A stretch of DNA of 64,000 nt from Alistipes sp. GTDB lineage: Bacteria > Bacteroidota > Bacteroidia > Bacteroidales > Rikenellaceae. How positions within the stretch are numbered: position 1 is the stretch's first letter; each line of letters begins with the position of its first letter. The stretch is taken from the NCBI GenBank assembly GCA_017465055.1, contig JAFTWZ010000040.1, positions 1 through 64,000 on the forward strand, given 5' to 3'. Shown piece by piece: positions 1 through 8,782 of the stretch. A program made the translations under genes and the position numbers. Below the pieces are notes generated by a model that had not been told where the DNA came from, made no database searches, and was given only the letters and a program-made list of their open reading frames with translations.

Positions 1-592
1 TCTGTGGCGATCTTCCTTTGTTTATACTTCTGCACTGATACGTAGGAGCCCAAATAGTGCTCCGCACGGCACACACAACTATCAATCACACTCCGCACGG
101 CCCTATAAACAGCGGAAGACCCCCACGTCGGAGCATAGTTGCGTTATCTCACTCCGCAAACTCATACTTGCTCCTCCTCGGGGTGACGAGGTTTATTGCT
201 GCCGTCGCGATATTCGCAGGCTCGTGACAACCATTAAGAATCGTCATCGCGAAGAATTGCATCTACGAGCGGTGGTGATACCCACTTGGGTCTATGCAAT
301 TCTGTGGCGATCTTCATTTGTTTATACTTCCGCTCTGATACGTAAGAGTTGTAATCACAATTCGCACGGCACTCACGACTATCAATCACACTCCGCACGG
401 CCCTATAAACAGCGGAAGACCCCCACGTCGGAGCATAGTGGCGTTATCACACTCCGCAAACTCATACTTGCTCCTCCTCGGGGTGACGATATTTATATTC
501 TCCCCACTGAAAATTTACGATAGAGCCCATATATCGACTCAAAACAATTTTCGCATAATTTTTTATGTCCCACCGGAATTTACGACTGAGCC
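1..592 (+). repeat. Composite dispersed repeat, copy I (left end outside window)
   Basis: Two direct copies of a ~250-bp unit lie at 1-189 (truncated by the window start) and 242-489, joined by a ~52-bp spacer. The complete unit begins CGTCATCGCGAAG and ends CTCGGGGTGACG, so its ends are short inverted repeats. An internal hairpin pairs GAATTGCAT (254-262) with ATGCAATTC (294-302). The right outer end at 570-592 is a 23-bp sequence found, with variation, at the ends of the related elements near 19.0 and 40.2 kb. No convincing gene is seen; an open frame at 224-523 is a by-product of the repeat. The element lies just beyond the 3' end of the metallophosphoesterase gene. Confidence 0.8.
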
Positions 593-610
593 ATCTTTCC
601 TACCACCTGC

Positions 611-1786
611 CTACAACTTCGCCTCGAACTTGCGGCCGAAGCGGTCTGTTGCAGTAATAGTTATTTCGCTATTTTCTACGGTGCGACGCAGACGATAGTA
701 GTGGCTTCGTAGGGTTGCCGAGCGGCGTAGACGCTCCAAGTACTTCTTGCCATAATCTGCCTCATACTCAACGTAGTGCATATAATCTGGGTCGTACATC
801 TCGACCTGATCCATAGCGCCCATTGGCGCTCCATTCTCCGACCACTCGACGCGCCATTTATCGTCCCAGCCGACAACCTTAACAACGACATACTCGTCGC
901 TACCCTCAACCTGACCCTCGCGCCACACGACCAATCTATCGTCTGCCCCTCGGCCAAGCATACGGTGGTGCCACTGCCACTCTCCGTTGCGCTCCTCGAT
1001 GCAGAATACTCCCCTCGGCGTACCGTCCGAGCATATAGGCGCAAACCATAGGTTGCCACTCACCTGCGCCACGCTGTGCTCATAGAGTTGAGGGGTGTGC
1101 TCGGCGGTGTTGTGGCGATGGCGGTGTCCAGTCACAAAGTGCAGCTCTCTATCGCCCACGATGTCGACCATAGGCTGTGCGTATGGCTTGATTATCCCGC
1201 TGTTAAAATCTGTCGCCGAGGCGTGCATACATAGAGCCACGCGCCTTGCCTCGGGGTGATTAGCCATCTCCGATTCGAGCCATAGAAGCTGCATAGCATC
1301 CACCTCCTCGCGATATGTTTTATTGGGATTGAACATAATATTATCGAGCGTCAGGAAGAGCGTCTCTCCAAGTATAAAGCTCTGATTACGTGGTCCAAAC
1401 GTCTTGACATACGGTTTCTCGGCGCGTGCATCCTTGCAGAAGAAGGCGCGGTTGTGGTCGTGGTTGCCGATAACGGCATAGACCTCTACGCCGAGGCTCT
1501 CGAAGGCGCTCTTTACGCGTGGCAGGAATCGCATCGTATCCCACACCACATCGCCCGTAAGGAGTATCGCCGTAGGCCTATCGCTCTCGGCCCTATACTC
1601 CTCGACAATCTTAGCAATCTGGGGCACAATCACCTGCTCAAGTTCGCGTAGTTGCGCCTTAGTCTGAGGCTGCGGATCGCCCACAACGATAAGGTTAAAA
1701 CCATCGTCTGATGGCTGCTGTGCCGAGGCCACCACCACGCTACCGAGAGTTGCCAAAATGGCAAATATAAGTCTTAATTTTCTCAT
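611..1786 (-). CDS. Secreted calcineurin-like metallophosphoesterase
   Basis: A 391-residue protein with an N-terminal signal peptide (MRKLRLIF then a hydrophobic stretch ending ASAQQ), so probably periplasmic or exported. Metal-binding motifs of the calcineurin-like phosphoesterase fold appear in order: GDPQPQ (~res 36), GDVVWD (~78), GNHDHN (~107), CMHAS (~186) and TGHRHRHN (~219). All expected ligands are present, so it should be a dinuclear metal phosphoesterase. Residues ~260-391 look like the C-terminal domain that often accompanies bacterial members. The substrate cannot be read from sequence; a phosphomonoesterase or phosphodiesterase is possible. It is a single gene, divergent from dnaX, with its own TACCTTTG promoter element. 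Confidence 0.88.
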   Translation of the reverse strand: MRKLRLIFAILATLGSVVVASAQQPSDDGFNLIVVGDPQPQTKAQLRELEQVIVPQIAKIVEEYRAESDRPTAILLTGDVVWDTMRFLPRVKSAFESLGVEVYAVIGNHDHNRAFFCKDARAEKPYVKTFGPRNQSFILGETLFLTLDNIMFNPNKTYREEVDAMQLLWLESEMANHPEARRVALCMHASATDFNSGIIKPYAQPMVDIVGDRELHFVTGHRHRHNTAEHTPQLYEHSVAQVSGNLWFAPICSDGTPRGVFCIEERNGEWQWHHRMLGRGADDRLVVWREGQVEGSDEYVVVKVVGWDDKWRVEWSENGAPMGAMDQVEMYDPDYMHYVEYEADYGKKYLERLRRSATLRSHYYRLRRTVENSEITITATDRFGRKFEAKL

Positions 1787-1810
1787 AGTCTAACTGACGT
1801 TAAATTTTTG

Positions 1811-1818
1811 CAAAGGTA
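1811..1818 (-). promoter_or_regulatory. -7 promoter element of the metallophosphoesterase
   Basis: CAAAGGTA on the plus strand is TACCTTTG on the minus strand, an exact match to the Bacteroidota -7 consensus TAnnTTTG. It lies 25 bp upstream of the ATG at 1786. No clear -33 TTG at usual spacing was seen. Confidence 0.65.
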
Positions 1819-1913
1819 ATATAATATCGCAAAAAGCAGAGTGCCGAGAGCATAAAAGCCATCACGCGCGCGAAAAAAGTTGCCCAACAAGGAGAAGGAA
1901 CGGAAAAAATTAC

Positions 1914-1921
1914 TACCTTTG
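1914..1921 (+). promoter_or_regulatory. -7 promoter element of dnaX, implying a near-leaderless mRNA
   Basis: TACCTTTG matches TAnnTTTG exactly and ends only 7 bp before the dnaX ATG at 1929. With a usual start about 5-8 bp after the element, transcription would begin at or next to the start codon. The alternative is that this match is fortuitous and the true promoter lies further upstream. Confidence 0.6.
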
Positions 1922-1928
1922 TCGAGTT

Positions 1929-3782
1929 ATGGAGAATTTTGTTGTATCAGCACGTAAGTATCGCCCCGCAACGTTTGCATCTGTTGTGGGTCAGCGACAC
2001 ATAACCTCTACGCTTAAGAACGCCATTGAGCGCGGCCAGCTGGCTCACGCCTACCTCTTCTGCGGCCCTCGCGGTGTGGGCAAGACCACCTGTGCGCGTA
2101 TCTTCGCCAAGGCGATCAACTGTCTCAACCCGCAGTCGGGCGAGGCCTGCAACGAGTGCGAGTCGTGCCGCTCGTTCAACGAGGGACGCTCGCTCAATGT
2201 TCACGAACTCGATGCTGCGTCGAACAACTCGGTCGATGATATCCGCAACCTCATCGAGCAGGTGCGCATCATTCCCCAGCAGGGACGCTACTCGGTCTTC
2301 GTCATCGACGAGGTACATATGCTCTCTGCTTCGGCCTTCAACGCCTTTCTTAAGACGCTCGAGGAGCCTCCGCGCCACGCTATATTTGTCCTTGCGACCA
2401 CCGAGAAGCATAAGATTATACCCACGATCCTCTCGCGCTGCCAGATCTACGACTTCAACCGTATACGCGTTGAGGACGGCGTTGAGTATCTGCGATATAT
2501 CGCCTCGCAGGAGGGTGTCGAGGCCGACGACGAGGCTCTCAACCTCATAGCCCACAAGGCCGATGGCGGTATGCGCGACGCTCTCTCGATGTTCGACAAG
2601 GCGGTATCGTTCTGCGGCAATAAGCTCGACTATAAGGATGTAGCCGCTACGCTCAACGTACTCGACTACGACACCTACTTCTCGATTACCGAATTGCTGC
2701 TTACGGGTAACTATGTCGATGCGCTGCTACGCTTCGACGAGGTACTCGCGCGCGGCTTCTCGCCCCAGGTATTCATCTCGGGCCTCAATGCCCACTTCCG
2801 CGACCTGCTGATGTCGCAGGGCCCAGCCATCACGTTGGTGGAGTTTACCGGGCGGCTGATCGAGCGATATAAGGAGCAGGCGGCAAGGTGCGACAAGCAG
2901 TTCTTGTTTAACGCCATCTCGCTACTAACGGAGGCAGATGGTAAGATACGACAGTCGTCGAATCAACGACTACTTGTAGAGCTGGGACTTATGAAACTTG
3001 CAGGTCTCGGCCAAAAAAAAAATGGAGAGATAGATAGCGACACCTTCGAGGTATACTTCGAGCTTCCAGAGTTAGTCGCCCCCACGCCACAAGCCGTAGC
3101 ACAAGCGCCACAGCCATCACACCAAGAGCATAAGGTGGAGAGAGTGGCGGAGGGAGCACCAAAGAGCGAGGGCACACAGCCTAAGCCACAGCCCAAACCT
3201 ACGACGAGCGAGCCTCGCACAGAGAGGCCTATCGCCGAGGGCCGCAGCGCCTCTTCGCGTCCCACGCCGAGCGAGGGTAGACCACAGGGCAGCAGGTCGT
3301 TTGCTACGCTTAGGCCTATGACCCAGAAGGTATCTCTTATGGGAGTCCTCGAGGGTGGCATTAAGAGTTCCGCAGAGTTAGAGGCCGAGGCCCACGAGGA
3401 GGCTGTGCGTATGGCTACCAATATCGACCCTATGTGCGCCGAGAAGATTACGGCTGCACAGGATAAGATTATCGAGAGCCTGCTTACCACGCGCCCACGC
3501 CTCGGTCGAGCATTCGAGAGTATGACCGTCGAGGGCAACACCGTGCGCACCACGGTAGCCTCACAGGCCCTCTGCGACGAGATTATGCTCGAGAAGAGCG
3601 AGCTACAGAAGCTCTTCGCCTCGATGAGTGGAGTTACGGGACTCATAGAGATTGAGGTCGAGGTCAACGAGCGCATCAAGGTATCGCGCCCCATAACCCT
3701 CGAGGATAGACTTAAGCACCTCATAGGCCGCAACGAGCGACTTACGGAGATGATAAGCGTCTTGGGCCTCGACGCTGAGTAA
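1929..3782 (+). CDS. dnaX: DNA polymerase III subunit gamma/tau
   Basis: Clamp-loader ATPase that loads the beta sliding clamp; the long tau form also couples polymerase to helicase in the replisome. The 617-residue product has the Walker A motif GPRGVGKTT (res 46-54), zinc-binding cysteines at 65, 74, 77 and 80, Walker B VFVIDEVHML (~125), sensor 1 ATTEKHK and the SRC motif ILSRCQ (~175). Residues ~365-480 are a Pro/Gln/Ser-rich linker. The C-terminal ~130 residues would be the tau-specific region. A run of ten A residues at 3013-3022 falls at codons 362-365, at the end of the clamp-loader core. Slippage in either direction reaches a stop within a few codons. The ATG start is fixed by the promoter element immediately upstream and by the conserved N-terminus. 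Confidence 0.97.
   Translation: MENFVVSARKYRPATFASVVGQRHITSTLKNAIERGQLAHAYLFCGPRGVGKTTCARIFAKAINCLNPQSGEACNECESCRSFNEGRSLNVHELDAASNNSVDDIRNLIEQVRIIPQQGRYSVFVIDEVHMLSASAFNAFLKTLEEPPRHAIFVLATTEKHKIIPTILSRCQIYDFNRIRVEDGVEYLRYIASQEGVEADDEALNLIAHKADGGMRDALSMFDKAVSFCGNKLDYKDVAATLNVLDYDTYFSITELLLTGNYVDALLRFDEVLARGFSPQVFISGLNAHFRDLLMSQGPAITLVEFTGRLIERYKEQAARCDKQFLFNAISLLTEADGKIRQSSNQRLLVELGLMKLAGLGQKKNGEIDSDTFEVYFELPELVAPTPQAVAQAPQPSHQEHKVERVAEGAPKSEGTQPKPQPKPTTSEPRTERPIAEGRSASSRPTPSEGRPQGSRSFATLRPMTQKVSLMGVLEGGIKSSAELEAEAHEEAVRMATNIDPMCAEKITAAQDKIIESLLTTRPRLGRAFESMTVEGNTVRTTVASQALCDEIMLEKSELQKLFASMSGVTGLIEIEVEVNERIKVSRPITLEDRLKHLIGRNERLTEMISVLGLDAE
3013..3022 (+). promoter_or_regulatory. A10 slippery tract inside dnaX (possible gamma-producing site)
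   Basis: The frame reads Gln362-Lys-Lys-Asn through ten consecutive A. A -1 shift adds K-W-R-D-R and stops at TAG 3035-3037 (about 369 residues). A +1 shift adds M-E-R and stops at TAG 3031-3033 (about 367 residues). Both products would end at the boundary between the ATPase/collar domains and the linker. Transcriptional slippage on an A9 tract in Thermus dnaX and ribosomal frameshifting in E. coli dnaX are known precedents. Use of this site here is inferred. Confidence 0.6.
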
Positions 3783-3835
3783 CACCCTCGCACCCAAAAG
3801 GCAAGCGGCGGATGGCAGCCTACTAATTCGCTAAT

Positions 3836-3850
3836 GCTCAGGATGACAGC
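3836..3850 (+). repeat. Short dispersed motif shared with the queD 3' region
   Basis: The 15-mer GCTCAGGATGACAGC here is the exact reverse complement of 16026-16040, and similar bases flank it on both sides. It lies between dnaX and tyrS, just downstream of the dnaX stop. At 16.0 kb the same motif forms one arm of a hairpin; here no full hairpin is obvious. Confidence 0.5.
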
Positions 3851-3898
3851 GAGTAAAGAGGATTGTTAATTGCTAATTTTAAATTTAAAAGAGATATT

Positions 3899-5194
3899 AT
3901 GATTAAGGATTTTGTTCAAGAGCTCGAGTGGCGCGGTATGATCCACACCATAATGCCAGGAGCTAAGGAGCAGCTACAGAAGGAGATGACCTCGGCATAC
4001 TTGGGCATCGACCCTACGGCCGACTCACTACACATAGGACACCTCGTAGGTGTTATGATTCTCAAGCACTTCCAGATGTGTGGCCACCGCCCCATCGCCC
4101 TTATTGGCGGTGCTACGGGTATGATTGGCGACCCCTCGGGTAAGTCGCAGGAGCGCAACCTCCTCGACGAGGCTACGTTGCGCCATAACCAGGAGGCTAT
4201 CAAGAACCAGCTGGCAAAGCTTATCGACTTCGACTCTACGGCCGACAACCACGCCATCTTGGTCAACAACTACGACTGGATGAAGGAGTTCTCGTTTTTG
4301 GACTTTGCACGCGACATCGGCAAGTGCATCACCGTGAACTATATGATGGCTAAGGACTCTGTTAAGAAGCGCTTCAATGGCGAGGGCGACGGTATGTCGT
4401 TTACGGAGTTTACCTACCAGCTCCTCCAGGGCTACGACTTCCTACACCTCTACCAGGAGTATGGCTGTAAGCTACAGCTCGGCGGTGCCGACCAGTGGGG
4501 CAACATAACTACAGGTACGGAGCTTATACGCCGCAAGCTCGGCGCCGAGGCCGAGGCCTTCGCTATCACCTGCCCACTCATCACCAAGGCCGACGGCACG
4601 AAGTTTGGCAAGACCGAGTCGGGCAACGTATGGCTCGACCCACGCTACACCTCGCCATATAAGTTCTACCAGTTCTGGCTCAACGTGAGTGACGACGACG
4701 CTAAGCGCTACATCAAGATATTCACGCTGCTCGACCGCGAGACTATCGAGACACTCATCGCTCAGCACGACGAGGCACCACACCTGCGCATCCTGCAGAA
4801 GCGCCTGGCCGAGGAGATTACTACGATGATTCACTCTAAGGAGGAACTCGAGAAGGCACAGGCTGCTACCAACATCCTCTTCGGCAACGCCACCTCGGAG
4901 GCGCTACGCTCGCTCGACGAGGCTACGCTGCTCCAGGTATTCGAGGGTGTGCCACAGTTCACCATCTCGCGCGACAACCTCGAGAGGCCATTTATCGACA
5001 TCATTGCCGACGTCTGCAAGGTCTTCCCATCGAAGGGCGAGTGCCGCAAGATGGTCCAGGGCGGTGGCGTGCAGCTCAACAAGGAGAAGGTAGTGGATGC
5101 TATGCGCCCCATTACCGAGGCCGACCTTATCGCAGGCAAATACCTCCTTGTGCAGCGCGGCAAGAAGAACTACTATCTGATAACCATAGAGTAG
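3899..5194 (+). CDS. tyrS: Tyrosyl-tRNA synthetase
   Basis: Cytoplasmic class I aminoacyl-tRNA synthetase that charges tRNA-Tyr. The 431-residue protein has the HIGH motif (HIGHLVG, res 45-48), a tyrosine-site region GGADQWGNI (~198) and a KMSKS-equivalent KFGKT (~235). An S4-like RNA-binding domain lies at the C-terminus (~360-431, including [13 protein letters not shown]). An in-frame ATG exists at 3863, but the extra residues ([11 protein letters not shown]) are translated AT-rich leader. The ATG at 3899 gives the conserved [13 protein letters not shown] start. It is followed 7 bp later by folB, probably co-transcribed. Confidence 0.96.
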   Translation: MIKDFVQELEWRGMIHTIMPGAKEQLQKEMTSAYLGIDPTADSLHIGHLVGVMILKHFQMCGHRPIALIGGATGMIGDPSGKSQERNLLDEATLRHNQEAIKNQLAKLIDFDSTADNHAILVNNYDWMKEFSFLDFARDIGKCITVNYMMAKDSVKKRFNGEGDGMSFTEFTYQLLQGYDFLHLYQEYGCKLQLGGADQWGNITTGTELIRRKLGAEAEAFAITCPLITKADGTKFGKTESGNVWLDPRYTSPYKFYQFWLNVSDDDAKRYIKIFTLLDRETIETLIAQHDEAPHLRILQKRLAEEITTMIHSKEELEKAQAATNILFGNATSEALRSLDEATLLQVFEGVPQFTISRDNLERPFIDIIADVCKVFPSKGECRKMVQGGGVQLNKEKVVDAMRPITEADLIAGKYLLVQRGKKNYYLITIE

Positions 5195-5201
5195 GGCGAC
5201 G

Positions 5202-5561
5202 GTGGAGAGACTATATACCATACGCCTCGACGGCATCTACCTGCGTGCCTTTCACGGCTGCTACGACCTTGAGCAGCAGGTGGGCAACCGCTTTCGCGTC
5301 GACCTTGTGATACGCACCGCGCTGGGCACGCTGCCCGAGAGCGACGATGTCCGCCAGGCGGTCAACTACCTCACCGTCTACGAGATTGTTGAGAGGTCGA
5401 TGAAGCGTACACGCCGCACCATCGAGGCAGCGGCTACCGACATTATCAACGCTGTGCGCGAGGCCTTTCCTCAGATTGTCGAGATGGAGTGCACCGTATC
5501 GAAGATTGCACCGCCACTGGGAGGCAAGATTGATAGAGTATCGGTAACGCTAATAGGTTAA
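5202..5561 (+). CDS. folB: Dihydroneopterin aldolase
   Basis: Cleaves 7,8-dihydroneopterin to 6-hydroxymethyl-7,8-dihydropterin and glycolaldehyde in folate synthesis. The 119-residue length is typical. Family features include the N-terminal strand IRLDGIYLRAFHGCYDLEQ, a central NYLTVYEIV segment and the C-terminal KIAPPLGGKIDRVSV with the conserved lysine. The start is GTG at 5202, only 7 bp after the tyrS stop; no ATG nearby would keep the conserved N-terminal strand. Close packing suggests an operon with tyrS. Confidence 0.92.
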   Translation: MERLYTIRLDGIYLRAFHGCYDLEQQVGNRFRVDLVIRTALGTLPESDDVRQAVNYLTVYEIVERSMKRTRRTIEAAATDIINAVREAFPQIVEMECTVSKIAPPLGGKIDRVSVTLIG

Positions 5562-5672
5562 GGTGGACTCTATAAATTCGGTCGAGTTGTTTTTTAATAT
5601 TCAGAAGCGACCGAAAAAGAATCTGCCGAGAACGAAGAGCATATTTACTAATTTGTAGGACATAGATTAAAT

Positions 5673-7010
5673 ATGGCACAAGAGACAAAAAAACGTGGTG
5701 GCTTTGGTGGCAAGATTGCCGCCATCCTCGCCGCCGCAGGCTCGGCGATAGGTCTGGGCAACATCTGGCGCTTTCCATACATCACCTCGGAGAATGGTGG
5801 TGGCGCATTCATCATCATCTACTTAGGATGCATCCTGCTTTTAGGCCTACCACTGCTCATCGCAGAGTTTGCCGTGGGCCACAACTCTAAGAGTAACCCC
5901 ATCGACGCCTTCTCGAAGATTCGTAAGGGCTGGGGCTGGTTGGGTGCAGCAGGCCTTATCTCCGTAACCCTGATTATGGGCTACTACTTCGTAATCTCGG
6001 GCTGGACGCTTAACTACGCCCTCGCCTCGGCGACAAATAGCATCGGAGGCGACTATGGCGCCTTCTTCACGACCTTTACCACCGCCACGTGGAAGCCGCT
6101 GATATATACCTACATCTTCATCATTGCCAACCACTTCATTATCATCGGTGGTGTGCAGGGTGGCATCGAGAAGGCATCGAAAATTATGATGCCACTGCTC
6201 TTTGTCATACTTATAGTCTTGGCTATCTACTCGCTGTGGCTCCCCGAGGGTCGCGAGGCGCTGGGCAACGTCTTCACCCCCGACTTCTCTAAGGTATCGG
6301 GCAAGACCTTCCTCGACGCTATGGGCCAGGCCTTCTTCACCCTCTCTATCGGTATGGGTGCAATGCTTATCTATGGCTCGTACTTCAAGAAGGGCACAAA
6401 GCTCGCTGGCACGGCTATCAGCGTAGTGTCGCTCGATACCATCGTAGCTCTCACCGCCGCCATTATCATCTTCTCAGCAGGTGTCGAGAACGAGAGTGGT
6501 ATGCAGCTGGCGTTTGTGGCTATGCCTAAAGTCTTTGCCTCGATGCCCGCAGGCAATATCTGGGCGATGCTCTTCTTCCTGCTCTTAGCCCTTGCCGCCC
6601 TCTCGTCAACGATATCGATGCACGAGGCCGTCACCTCGTACTTTGTCGAGAAGCGCGGTATGTCGCGTAACAAGGGCGCGTGGATCGTTACGTTCATAGC
6701 CTTAGTTTTGGCGACTGCAGCGTCGTTGTCACTTGGCGACTGGAGCGAGTTTAAGGTTGCAGGTATGAACTTCTTCTCGCTACTCGACAACTTCACGGCT
6801 ATCGTTATGTTGCCACTTCTGGGTATCCTCACCTCGGTATTCGTTGGCTGGGTGTGGAAGAGAGATGATATGCGCGCCGAACTTACGGCCGAGGGTGGCA
6901 TCGACAAGGCTACCTACCCGGTCATCCGCTTCCTGCTTCGCTACGTATGCCCCGTGCTGGTATCTGTAGTCTTTGTCTTCGGCATCTACGACTTCATAAG
7001 TAACTTATAA
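5673..7010 (+). CDS. Sodium-dependent transporter, neurotransmitter:sodium symporter (SNF) family
   Basis: An inner-membrane, Na+-coupled symporter of the LeuT fold; bacterial members usually carry amino acids such as tryptophan, tyrosine or leucine. The 445-residue protein starts with a short polar leader. The signature of TM1 follows (GSAIGLGNIWRFPYITSENG, res ~24-43), with the unwound sodium/substrate region, then about ten further hydrophobic segments. TM6-like residues AFFTLSIGMGAMLIYGSY (~220) are conserved in the family. The substrate cannot be assigned. Its own ATG lies 111 bp after folB, in an AT-rich gap holding an imperfect TCGGTCG/CGACCGA inverted repeat. Confidence 0.93.
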   Translation: MAQETKKRGGFGGKIAAILAAAGSAIGLGNIWRFPYITSENGGGAFIIIYLGCILLLGLPLLIAEFAVGHNSKSNPIDAFSKIRKGWGWLGAAGLISVTLIMGYYFVISGWTLNYALASATNSIGGDYGAFFTTFTTATWKPLIYTYIFIIANHFIIIGGVQGGIEKASKIMMPLLFVILIVLAIYSLWLPEGREALGNVFTPDFSKVSGKTFLDAMGQAFFTLSIGMGAMLIYGSYFKKGTKLAGTAISVVSLDTIVALTAAIIIFSAGVENESGMQLAFVAMPKVFASMPAGNIWAMLFFLLLALAALSSTISMHEAVTSYFVEKRGMSRNKGAWIVTFIALVLATAASLSLGDWSEFKVAGMNFFSLLDNFTAIVMLPLLGILTSVFVGWVWKRDDMRAELTAEGGIDKATYPVIRFLLRYVCPVLVSVVFVFGIYDFISNL

Positions 7011-7039
7011 TCAAACAACAATAAAAACTAAGAGACAAT

Positions 7040-8653
7040 ATGGCTGAATTTATCTATCAGGAGCCGTTTCCTATCCAGGAGGATAAGACGGAGTACCGCC
7101 TTTTGACCAAGGATTACGTTAAGGTCGTGGAGTGCGACGGACGTAAGATTTTGAAGGTTGACCCCAAGGGTCTTGAGCTTTTGGCTAAGGAGGCCTATAG
7201 CGACGTGTCGTTCTACCTTCGCGCCTCACACCTTCAGAAACTCGCCAATATCCTTGCTGACCCCGAGGCTACCGACAACGACAAGTTTGTGGCATACACA
7301 ATGCTTATGAACCAGTGCGTCGCTGCCGAGGGAGAGCTCCCTACGTGCCAGGATACCGGTACGGCCATCTGCATAGGCCACAAGGGCGAGGATGTATATA
7401 CAGGAGCTAACGACGCTGAGTGTATCTCACGTGGCGTATACGAGACATACAAGGAGCGTAACCTTCGTTACTCGCAGGTTGTTCCATTCACTATGACCGA
7501 GGAGAAGAACTCTGCGACAAACCTCCCCGCACAGATCGACATCTACGCTGGTCACCCAGGTATGGAGTACGAGTTCTTGTTCATCACCAAGGGTGGTGGC
7601 TCGGCAAATAAGACCTTCCTCTACCAGCAGACTAAGGCGCTGCTCAACGAGGAGTCACTCACGAAGTTTATCAAGGAGCACATCCTCGATCTCGGCACTT
7701 CGGCCTGCCCACCTTACCACTTGGCTATCTGCATCGGCGGCACCTCGGCCGAGATGTGTCTCTCGACCGTAAAGAAGGCCTCGGCTGGCTACCTCGACGA
7801 GCTACCAACCTCGGGCAACGAGGGTGGCCGCTGCTTCCGCGACCTCGAGTGGGAGGCTAAGGTTCAGAAGATATGCCAGGAGATAGGCCTCGGCGCACAG
7901 TTTGGCGGTAAGTACTACGTTCACGACGTCCGCGTAATCCGCGCACCACGTCACGCAGCCTCTTGCCCCGTAGCTATCGGCGTTAGCTGCTCGGCAGACC
8001 GTAACATCAAGGCAAAGATTACCCCCGAGGGCATCTTCCTCGAGCAGCTCGAGAAGAACCCTGCACGCTTCCTCCCTGCTGAGGCACCAGCAATGTCTCC
8101 AGCCGTAGATATCGACCTTGACGAGGGTATGGATAAGGTACGCGAGATTTTGTCGAAGTATCCTATCAAGACACGCCTTAACCTCAAGGGTACGTTAGTC
8201 GTAGCACGCGATATCGCTCACGCGCGCATCAAGCAGATGCTCGACGAGGGTAAGCCTATGCCCGACTACTTCAAGAACCACCCAGTATACTACGCAGGCC
8301 CTGCTAAGACCCCTGCAGGTATGGCATCAGGCTCATTTGGCCCTACCACCGCAGGCCGTATGGACTCATACGTAGACCTCTTCCAGAAGGCAGGAGGCTC
8401 GCTGGTTATGGTTGCTAAGGGTAACCGCTCGCAGCAGGTTACCGACGCTTGTAAGGCCAACGGAGGCTTCTACCTCGGCTCTATCGGTGGCCCTGCGGCT
8501 ATCCTCGCTAAGAACTCTATCAAGCGTGTCGAGGTTGTCGACTTCGAGGAGCTCGGTATGGAGGCCGTACGTAAGATCTACGTCGAGAACTTCCCAGCGT
8601 TCATCATCGTTGATGACAAGGGTAACGACTTCTTCGCAGACTTCGCACACTAA
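7040..8653 (+). CDS. Fumarate hydratase, class I (iron-sulfur)
   Basis: Interconverts fumarate and malate using an oxygen-sensitive [4Fe-4S] cluster. The 537-residue length and order of blocks match the class I (FumA/FumB-type) family, with alpha and beta regions in one chain. Cluster cysteines are visible in [14 protein letters not shown] (~res 107), in the [19 protein letters not shown] block (~225-243) and in [14 protein letters not shown] (~310). The beta-domain block [20 protein letters not shown] (~415) is also typical. It is separated by 29 bp from the transporter and followed by a GC-rich hairpin. Confidence 0.95.
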   Translation: MAEFIYQEPFPIQEDKTEYRLLTKDYVKVVECDGRKILKVDPKGLELLAKEAYSDVSFYLRASHLQKLANILADPEATDNDKFVAYTMLMNQCVAAEGELPTCQDTGTAICIGHKGEDVYTGANDAECISRGVYETYKERNLRYSQVVPFTMTEEKNSATNLPAQIDIYAGHPGMEYEFLFITKGGGSANKTFLYQQTKALLNEESLTKFIKEHILDLGTSACPPYHLAICIGGTSAEMCLSTVKKASAGYLDELPTSGNEGGRCFRDLEWEAKVQKICQEIGLGAQFGGKYYVHDVRVIRAPRHAASCPVAIGVSCSADRNIKAKITPEGIFLEQLEKNPARFLPAEAPAMSPAVDIDLDEGMDKVREILSKYPIKTRLNLKGTLVVARDIAHARIKQMLDEGKPMPDYFKNHPVYYAGPAKTPAGMASGSFGPTTAGRMDSYVDLFQKAGGSLVMVAKGNRSQQVTDACKANGGFYLGSIGGPAAILAKNSIKRVEVVDFEELGMEAVRKIYVENFPAFIIVDDKGNDFFADFAH

Positions 8654-8672
8654 TATGTAGACCTATGATTAC

Positions 8673-8701
8673 GGGGGTGTCCTACGACGATGGATACCCC
8701 C
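8673..8701 (+). terminator. Likely terminator hairpin after fumarase
   Basis: GGGGGTGTCC pairs with GGATACCCCC (one G-U wobble) around a 9-nt loop, 20 bp after the fumarase stop. No strong T-tract follows. A second small hairpin, AACGCC/GGCGTT, lies at 8727-8745. Confidence 0.55.
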
Positions 8702-8782
8702 TAATTATGGGCCAATATAGCAATAAAACGCCACCAAAGGGCGTTATAGAGACATCTGAATAAGGATGAAGAGAGTATTGTA

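Noticed and set aside
224-523. 99-codon open frame, with a near-identical frame on the minus strand at 19003-19347
   Set aside because: Both lie entirely on the dispersed repeat and end in its flanks; other copies carry stops or length changes, and no family is recognised. The shared frame reflects the repeat.
2963-3793. 276-codon minus-strand frame opposite dnaX
   Set aside because: It is the antisense shadow of the dnaX linker and tau region; Ser/Arg-rich with no domain.
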